From Ktedonobacter robiniae (lineage in GTDB: Bacteria > Chloroflexota > Ktedonobacteria > Ktedonobacterales > Ktedonobacteraceae): a DNA stretch of 64,000 nt. Below the pieces are notes generated by a model. It did not search any database. It saw only the letters and a list, made by a program, of their open reading frames with translations, and was not told the DNA's origin. The position numbers and the translations under genes are program-made. Positions 58,888-64,000 of this stretch are shown piece by piece. How positions within the stretch are numbered: the first letter of the stretch is position 1; each line of letters opens with the position of its first letter. The stretch is taken from positions 620,001-684,000 of the forward strand of contig NZ_BNJG01000001.1 in the NCBI RefSeq assembly GCF_016587375.1, written 5' to 3'.

Positions 58888-59493
58888 CTATTGCTCATCT
58901 GGCGAACCTGCGGGGTCTGCATTAAACAACTGCGGCACATAGTTGCGGATCGCCATACCCAAGTCGCTCACCTCCCAGTTACGGCGCGGCAGCGTATATA
59001 TCAGCGGCACAAAGACTCGCAAATCATTTCTTTCGCCTGCCCACCGGCTAAGTTTGATCGTAGCCACACCACACTGCCTCCCATCTTCAATTCTTCCCTT
59101 GGGCGCTGACTCCTTCAGAATCAATGAAGGAGGGTTATAAGCGCCCAGAGGCCTTGGAGCGATACACACAATATTGCTCCAGGGTGTATAGATGCTATAA
59201 CCAAAGGTATGGAACTGAATGCCATCAGAGGTAACCACGTGGCGCGTGCTCCTCCATACAAACCATGAAAGCATATAAGTAAGCAAACAACCAGCAATCA
59301 TTCCCCCTAGAAAAATAGTCACAAGGGAATTGGGCGGGGAAAAAATACTTTCCCTACTCGCCAGAATAGTAATGAGTATAATCAACAAGGGAAGCAAGCA
59401 GATTATCCCAAATACACACACTGGAAATAACAGAAAAAATAGCTTCCAGCCTGGCGTCAGGCGAAAGTTTTGCTGCGAGGGATCGGCATACAT
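58888..59493 (-). CDS. Membrane protein with PH-like cytoplasmic domain
   Basis: 201 residues; ATG 59493 has AGGAG upstream. Two TM helices (about 16-46 and 60-82) precede a beta-rich domain starting with STRHVVTSDGIQFHTFGYSIYTPWSNI, similar to bacterial PH (YdbT/YvbH-like) domains that follow TM hairpins. Function unknown. It overlaps or abuts the next membrane-protein gene, so the two form an operon. Confidence 0.65.
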   Translation of the reverse strand: MYADPSQQNFRLTPGWKLFFLLFPVCVFGIICLLPLLIILITILASRESIFSPPNSLVTIFLGGMIAGCLLTYMLSWFVWRSTRHVVTSDGIQFHTFGYSIYTPWSNIVCIAPRPLGAYNPPSLILKESAPKGRIEDGRQCGVATIKLSRWAGERNDLRVFVPLIYTLPRRNWEVSDLGMAIRNYVPQLFNADPAGSPDEQ

Positions 59494-59841
59494 ATCTTCG
59501 GTCGCTCCTAAAATACAATATCTTCTATATTACAGAAACGAACGAAGATCGCGCCACTCAAAACCGCCAGAAGCATAATGCAGTCCCTGGGAATACATAG
59601 TGCTTCCGGGTGTGTTTATGTTACTGAATAGTCGGCCGAAGAGAAATATGGTATACTATAGGCAGACGCGCCCCCCTACATAGAAGCATCGGACCCTACA
59701 CGCTCTTTATGCGCGTCAAAGGATTTTTTCGAGGTTGGTGTGGCATGACCGACGGGAGGGACAAACGATCTTGCCGTTATCCACCATTCTTAATTACATT
59801 ACATACCCCCATAACAAGAGAAGACACTTTTGAAAGGAACT
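59494..59841. other. 348-bp divergent intergenic region
   Basis: No gene recognised. A TATACT at 59652-59657 (in GGTATACTATAGG) could be a -10 for the rightward gene. No repeat or hairpin of note. Confidence 0.35.
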
Positions 59842-60990
59842 ATGACCAGAAACTTCAATCCACAGCGAAGAGATGGCGCGCGCCCACCGTACCGCGATTC
59901 ATCCTCTTTTGGTACATCTGATGGTCAGCAACAGGGCAATACTCAACGCCCAGGCAAAGTACGCCTCAATCGCTCCATTGTTGATCGCGCCTGGCAAAAT
60001 GGGGCCCAGCGCAATCACGCAGACTACCGCCCACGCACAACCAGCAACAACTCATTCAATACGCCTTCTAATGGTCAGCACTCCCGTCCCAACCATTACA
60101 ACGGCAATACCGGCGCTCCCAACTATAATCGCCCCAATCAGCATACTGGCCCTCGCCCCGGATTCTCCTCTCCATCACATGACCAGGCCCAGTATCCAGA
60201 GCGTCGACGTCCCTACAACAACAATAATACGAATACGCCGAATTTCGCGCGCCGTGGCAATGAACAGCCTGAATGGGAGTCGGGGCAGGAGCGTTACCCC
60301 TCCCATGGCGGAACTCGCCCACATGGCGGTCGCTTCCAGGGTTCAACTGGCCCTCGCCGTCCCTACGGTGCAGGACCCAATCGCTTCGAGCACGACCAGG
60401 CACCGCGTCGATTCGAGCGTGATTCCACGCCTCGTCGCTTCGAGCAGAATCAACCTCCTCGCCGCTTCGAGCGCGATTCCACGCCTCGTCGCTTCGAGCA
60501 GGACCAGCCTCCTCGTCGCTTTGAGCGCAATTCTGCTCCCCGGCGTTTTGAGCAGGATCAGGCACCGCGCCAATCCCACACAGGTCACTTCGAGGGCGAC
60601 TACGAGTCGTTTAACGAAGAGGCTCGCACGCCTCGCACGCGTAACTTTCGCCAGGCCGAGAAGACTCAGCAGCCTGAGTTCCATGTGACCCGCCTCCCCG
60701 ATGGACGCGTGCTCAAGGGACCTCGCCCGGTACAGCGTCGCAACGCCGAGTTCTGGACCGGGATCGACGAGGACGCCGATAACTTACTCAAGCCCGTCAC
60801 ACCAGCAGAGCCTGCCGAGGGGACACCAGCCAAGAAAAAAGTGGCCAGGAAGCAGGATGCAGACAAGCCATCAGACGCGAAGGCCAGAACCCCTCGTGCG
60901 AAGAAGGCTACCAAGGGCGAGAAGAAACCACGCACGCCTCGGGGACCTAAGCCCTCACATCCCGGCTATAAATGGCCCTCACAGGACTAA
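59842..60990 (+). CDS. Basic, disordered repeat protein (RRFE repeats)
   Basis: 382 residues from ATG 59842 (AAAGG 4 nt upstream). The N-terminal half is Asn/Gln/Pro/Arg-rich with no fold. At about 185-250 are seven 9-residue repeats of the type RRFERDSTP/RRFEQDQPP, encoded by a ~54-bp DNA period. A more ordered stretch (FHVTRLPDGRVLKGPRPVQRRNAEFWTGID) precedes a Lys/Ala/Pro/Arg-rich tail like those of histone-like or RNA-binding proteins. Possibly a nucleic-acid condensing protein (inference). Confidence 0.65.
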   Translation: MTRNFNPQRRDGARPPYRDSSSFGTSDGQQQGNTQRPGKVRLNRSIVDRAWQNGAQRNHADYRPRTTSNNSFNTPSNGQHSRPNHYNGNTGAPNYNRPNQHTGPRPGFSSPSHDQAQYPERRRPYNNNNTNTPNFARRGNEQPEWESGQERYPSHGGTRPHGGRFQGSTGPRRPYGAGPNRFEHDQAPRRFERDSTPRRFEQNQPPRRFERDSTPRRFEQDQPPRRFERNSAPRRFEQDQAPRQSHTGHFEGDYESFNEEARTPRTRNFRQAEKTQQPEFHVTRLPDGRVLKGPRPVQRRNAEFWTGIDEDADNLLKPVTPAEPAEGTPAKKKVARKQDADKPSDAKARTPRAKKATKGEKKPRTPRGPKPSHPGYKWPSQD

Positions 60991-61182
60991 GCTACTGGCT
61001 CGACACATAGGGTATACTAGGTATATCCGTTGACCAGGACCTGGCCCTAGAGGGTCAGGCATACAAGAACAATTAACATAAGAGTGTCCGGTCATCGCAG
61101 AGAAGGCTGGGCACTCTTCTTAGCGCTAAAGGCGTCTTGACCATATCCGATCATTTCGCAATCTCGCACTTGGAGTTGCCAG

Positions 61183-62127
61183 ATGCTTTATCCCAGTTAC
61201 CTTCAACTCTATGAAACCGGTGAACTAGCCGAGCGCGCGGCCGCTGCCTGGGAAGTCCTACGCAGTTGTACTATCTGCCCACAGAACTGCCGCTGCAACC
61301 GTATCGCGGGCAAGACTGGCGTCTGCCACTCGGGGACCGAGGCCATCGTCGCCTCCTGGAACGTCCATCGCCGCGAAGAGCCACCCATCAGCGGGACGCG
61401 GGGAGCCGGAACCATCTTCTTTGGCTACTGCCAGGCTCGCTGTACCTACTGCCAGAACTTCTCGCTCAGCCAGGGCGGCCTGGGCCATCGTGTCACCCCC
61501 GAACGCCTCGCGGATATGATGATGTATTTGCAGAAGAAACGCTGCCACAACCTGGACCTGGTGACTCCAACCCACTTCGTACCACAATTCCTGGCAGCCC
61601 TGGTCATTGCCTGTGAAAAAGGGCTACGCCTGCCGATTGTATACAACTGTGCAGGCTATGAAAACCTGGAGACATTAAAACTCCTGGATGGCGTCATCGA
61701 TATCTATTTACCCGATGCCAAGTACTCAGACAACAAAAACGCGTTACGCACCTCGAAGATGCCTCGCTACGTGGATTATAACCAGGCGGCGCTCCGCGAG
61801 ATGTACCGCCAGGTTGGTCCCCTACAGCTCGATGAGGAAGGCATAGGGAGACGTGGGCTGCTTATCCGCCACCTGGTCATGCCTGAGGATATCTCTGGTA
61901 CACGTGAGGTCCTGCGCTGGATCGCCGAGGAACTGGGGCCAGATACTCCCATTAGCTTGATGGATCAATACTTTCCCGCCTGGAAAGCCGTCAACGATCC
62001 CGTGCTCAATCGGCGCTTAAGCTGGAGCGAGTACCGTACGGCCCTCGATGTGCTCGATGAGTTCGATTTCACCAATGGCTATGTCCAGGAAGACCTGGTC
62101 GAGATCGATACCACCGCTGAGGTGTAA
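61183..62127 (+). CDS. Radical SAM protein, PflX/COG1313-like
   Basis: 314 residues; ATG 61183 follows GGAG. The radical SAM triad is CQARCTYC (CxxxCxxC) near residue 93, preceded by an extra cysteine cluster (CTICPQNCRCNR, and C48 in GVCHSG) typical of the PflX family of uncharacterised pyruvate-formate-lyase-activase relatives. SAM-binding strands follow (NLDLVTPTHFVP, IVYNCAGYENLETL, IDIYLPDAKYSD). Substrate unknown. It stands as a single gene with a palindromic terminator. Confidence 0.85.
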   Translation: MLYPSYLQLYETGELAERAAAAWEVLRSCTICPQNCRCNRIAGKTGVCHSGTEAIVASWNVHRREEPPISGTRGAGTIFFGYCQARCTYCQNFSLSQGGLGHRVTPERLADMMMYLQKKRCHNLDLVTPTHFVPQFLAALVIACEKGLRLPIVYNCAGYENLETLKLLDGVIDIYLPDAKYSDNKNALRTSKMPRYVDYNQAALREMYRQVGPLQLDEEGIGRRGLLIRHLVMPEDISGTREVLRWIAEELGPDTPISLMDQYFPAWKAVNDPVLNRRLSWSEYRTALDVLDEFDFTNGYVQEDLVEIDTTAEV

Positions 62128-62130
62128 TAA

Positions 62131-62199
62131 ATTGGTGTCGTGGTGTGGAGGTGCCAGGCGGTCTGCAGTCGCCTGGCACCTCCACACCACGACACCAAT
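62131..62199. terminator. 30-bp perfect inverted repeat after the radical SAM gene
   Basis: Arms 62131-62160 and 62170-62199 are exact complements around a 9-nt loop, beginning 4 bp after the stop codon. Confidence 0.78.
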
Positions 62200-62208
62200 C
62201 GGGATATC

Positions 62209-62238
62209 TTAACAAGCTTGGACAAAGCGCGTTATAAT
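62209..62238 (+). promoter_or_regulatory. Candidate promoter TTAACA-N18-TATAAT for the polyprenyl synthase operon
   Basis: TTAACA at 62209-62214 and a perfect TATAAT at 62233-62238 are separated by 18 bp, just after the preceding terminator. Confidence 0.5.
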
Positions 62239-62380
62239 CTGATTAGCAACTACCTTGTTAAACTTTAACATGGCTCTTTTTTTATGATCGTTCGTACCTA
62301 TAAAGTCGCTTGTTTCGCCTTGTCAGAGCGCTGACAGTCAGGGGATGCCTTAGTACTGTGCCTACAGACATCCAAAGGCT

Positions 62381-62449
62381 ACTACCTCCTTATGCGAAAA
62401 CCAACGCCGCTCACGCGGCTAGCGCTCACGCGCTCAGGTTTTCGGGAGG
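62381..62449. repeat. Structured dispersed repeat R3, copy 2
   Basis: The closing stem CGAAAACC/GGTTTTCG (62395-62402, 62437-62444) encloses GCCGC-TCAC-GCGGC and AGCGC-TCAC-GCGCT. It ends 30 bp before the start codon of the polyprenyl synthase. Confidence 0.6.
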
Positions 62450-62479
62450 CACTACCATGAGGAAATGGAGAATCCTACC

Positions 62480-63469
62480 ATGAACACAACGGCCACTTTG
62501 AGCCGACTCTTTGCCGGTATCCAGGCTGATCTCGACACGGTCGATAAGACGTTTCAAGAGCGAGCAACCTCAGGGCTGACGATCCTCAACTCGGCCTCGA
62601 TGCATGCCCTGGGCGCGCCAGGCAAGCGACTGCGTACCGCGCTCACCCTGCTGGCTGGCAAACTCAATACCTATCGCTTTGAGAAACTGCTACTCTTGAG
62701 TGTGGCCTTCGAAATGACACATCTAGCTACGCTCATTCACGATGACATCGTTGATGAGTCAAGCACCCGGCGCGGCAACCCCACCGTCAATGCCCTTTTT
62801 GGCGATAAGATCGCGATCCTGCTTGGCGACTACTACTTCGCCAAAACGGCGGGCCTGATCGCCGACATCGAGGACCCCCGTATCGATCACCTCTTCTCCG
62901 ACACTGTCGCCACTGTCTGTGAGGGCACCATCCTGGAGATGATGACGGCAGGCAATATCGATCTGAGTAAAGAGACCTACTATGAGAAAACCAAGAGCAA
63001 GACCGCCTGCCTGATGGCCGCCTGTAGCAAGGGTGGCGCGATCATCAGTGGCGCGACCCCAGAAGAGATCGAGCTACTGCACGCCTATGGCATGCACCTG
63101 GGTACCGCCTTCCAGATCATTGATGATATCCTTGACTATACCCAGGATCAATCAACGATTGGCAAGCCCGTAGGCAATGACCTGCGCCAGGGCATGGTCA
63201 CGCTCCCCCTCATCTATGCCTTGCAGGATGCGCCCCAGAACGGGCATTACCAGCAAGTGAAGACCCTGCTCGGGGAGAAGACCCATAAAGACGAGGAGAT
63301 CAGCGAGATCGTGGAGTGGGTCACCCAGGGCAACGGCGTGAAGCTGTCGCTGCTGGATGCTCATGCCCAGGCCAACAAGGCGCGCGAGGCTCTCTATCAC
63401 TTCCCGGCCTCGCCCGACCGCGATGTGCTTGATGAGCTGATCGATTTTGTCCTGATGCGGAAGAAATAA
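62480..63469 (+). CDS. Polyprenyl diphosphate synthase (heptaprenyl/octaprenyl type)
   Basis: 329 residues from ATG 62480, with GGAG 9 nt upstream; ATG 62465 is also in frame. Both aspartate-rich motifs are present: DDIVDESSTRRGNP (first DDxxD) and FQIIDDILDYTQD (second), plus GKRLRTAL near the N-terminus. It elongates isoprenoid diphosphates for a quinone side chain; the following gene is the menaquinone methyltransferase, so menaquinone is the likely end product. Chain length cannot be read reliably. Confidence 0.9.
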   Translation: MNTTATLSRLFAGIQADLDTVDKTFQERATSGLTILNSASMHALGAPGKRLRTALTLLAGKLNTYRFEKLLLLSVAFEMTHLATLIHDDIVDESSTRRGNPTVNALFGDKIAILLGDYYFAKTAGLIADIEDPRIDHLFSDTVATVCEGTILEMMTAGNIDLSKETYYEKTKSKTACLMAACSKGGAIISGATPEEIELLHAYGMHLGTAFQIIDDILDYTQDQSTIGKPVGNDLRQGMVTLPLIYALQDAPQNGHYQQVKTLLGEKTHKDEEISEIVEWVTQGNGVKLSLLDAHAQANKAREALYHFPASPDRDVLDELIDFVLMRKK

Positions 63470-63503
63470 CTATTCATAAACTCTACAAGGAAGCCTCTTA
63501 GCT

Positions 63504-64000
63504 ATGTCTGCAAAATTGTCTCTCGAAGAAAAATTTAAGGAAACTGGCGGCAAGAAGCCCTATGTGCGGCGTCTCTTTGGGCGTATCGCGGGCATCTATG
63601 ATATCATGAACCGTCTGATGAGCCTGGGGCTCGATCCCTACTGGCGCAAGCGGGCCGCACGCTACCTGGCCCTGGCAACTGGCGAGACCGGCCTTGATCT
63701 GGGCGCGGGCACCGCTGACCTCTCGATCTCGGTCATTCGCAACTCGGGACCCGGCACCCATATGATTGGGATGGATATCACGCCTGAGATGCTAGAGGTT
63801 GGCGAGAAGAAACTCAGGCGTATGGGCCTGCAAGACCGCATCGAGCTACGCGTCGGCGACGCCGAGAATATCGATCTCCCCGACAACAGCGTCGATGGCT
63901 GCTGCTCCGCCTTTACGGTGCGCAACCTGACCAATATCGGCAGGGGCTTCAGCGAGATGCTGCGTGTTGTGCGCCCCGGCGGGCGCGTCGTCTGCCTGGA
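63504..64000 (+). CDS. menG: Demethylmenaquinone methyltransferase (UbiE/MenG), 3' partial
   Basis: ATG 63504 opens a frame that runs past the window end (165 codons visible). VRRLFGRIAGIYDIMNRLMS with LGLDPYWRK is the UbiE/MenG N-terminal signature, followed by the SAM-binding motif GLDLGAGTADLSI and MDITPEML. DNSVDGCCSAFTVRNLTNI, then MLRVVRPGGRVVCLE, are further family blocks. It methylates demethylmenaquinone with SAM, the last step of menaquinone synthesis. It lies 34 bp after the polyprenyl synthase stop, same operon. Confidence 0.93.
   Translation, partial: MSAKLSLEEKFKETGGKKPYVRRLFGRIAGIYDIMNRLMSLGLDPYWRKRAARYLALATGETGLDLGAGTADLSISVIRNSGPGTHMIGMDITPEMLEVGEKKLRRMGLQDRIELRVGDAENIDLPDNSVDGCCSAFTVRNLTNIGRGFSEMLRVVRPGGRVVCL

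Larger units (their letters stand above)
62128..62479. other. 352-bp intergenic region before the polyprenyl synthase gene
   Basis: It holds the terminator at 62131-62199, the promoter at 62209-62238, a T8 run near 62277 and repeat R3 copy 2 at 62381-62449. The implied leader is about 235 nt. Confidence 0.5.

Noticed and set aside
1..64000. tRNA or rRNA genes
   Set aside because: No TTCRA-type T-loops with flanking acceptor stems and no rRNA blocks were noticed by eye. A covariance-model scan would be decisive.

Overview
The window looks like a chromosomal segment of a large-genome Chloroflexota bacterium of the class Ktedonobacteria (inference). The grounds are moderately high GC, several NB-ARC/TPR proteins, ECF sigma factors paired with membrane-anchored beta-propeller proteins, secreted low-complexity proteins, a menaquinone/polyprenyl locus and many regulators. 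No rRNA, tRNA, CRISPR array, phage or complete insertion sequence was recognised.

Layout. 1-13.5 kb: end of a PucR-type regulator; TetR plus DHA2 drug-efflux pump; a membrane histidine kinase convergent with its probable response regulator; a ROK sugar kinase; a small operon with a degenerate receiver domain; an IscA/ErpA-type Fe-S carrier; a subtilase without signal peptide; an M20 peptidase; a small membrane protein. 13.6-22 kb: ECF sigma plus WD40 anti-sigma-like protein, thioredoxin reductase, an XRE-NB-ARC-TPR protein, a decayed PQQ lipoprotein and a zinc-ribbon membrane protein. 22-25 kb: small orphan genes and an MFS carrier. 25-32.4 kb: a STAND/NLR island with two paralogous NB-ARC-TPR genes, a small helical gene between them that carries the same short N/G/Q-rich motif, a 5'-truncated dnaB-like gene, and a broken fourth NLR. 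32.5-44.7 kb: S9 peptidase, a second ECF/propeller pair, a secreted Gly/Trp-rich protein, class I aldolase, zinc-ribbon protein, S53 peptidase and a pentapeptide-repeat protein. 44.9-53.7 kb: uvrB, a Ser/Thr kinase, an MFS carrier, a TetR-P450 operon and GDPD. 53.8-57.3 kb: a polyamine locus (deoxyhypusine-synthase-like gene, speD, speB). 57.4-64 kb: lipoprotein, membrane proteins, a basic disordered protein, a PflX-type radical SAM protein, a polyprenyl diphosphate synthase and the start of menG/ubiE.

Two things stand out. First, the small gene at 27334-27732 and the NB-ARC genes on either side share a 25-residue motif placed at the C-terminus of the small protein and the N-termini of the NLRs. 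That is the arrangement expected of a prion/amyloid-type signalling pair, so this is a candidate NLR cell-suicide or defence cassette. Second, intergenic DNA is unusually structured. Nearly every gene end carries a long perfect palindrome (arms 21-32 bp) of locus-specific sequence, some reaching or including the stop codons of convergent genes. There are also three dispersed structured repeat families whose copies differ by compensatory changes, and a dense ~270-nt structured region before speB.
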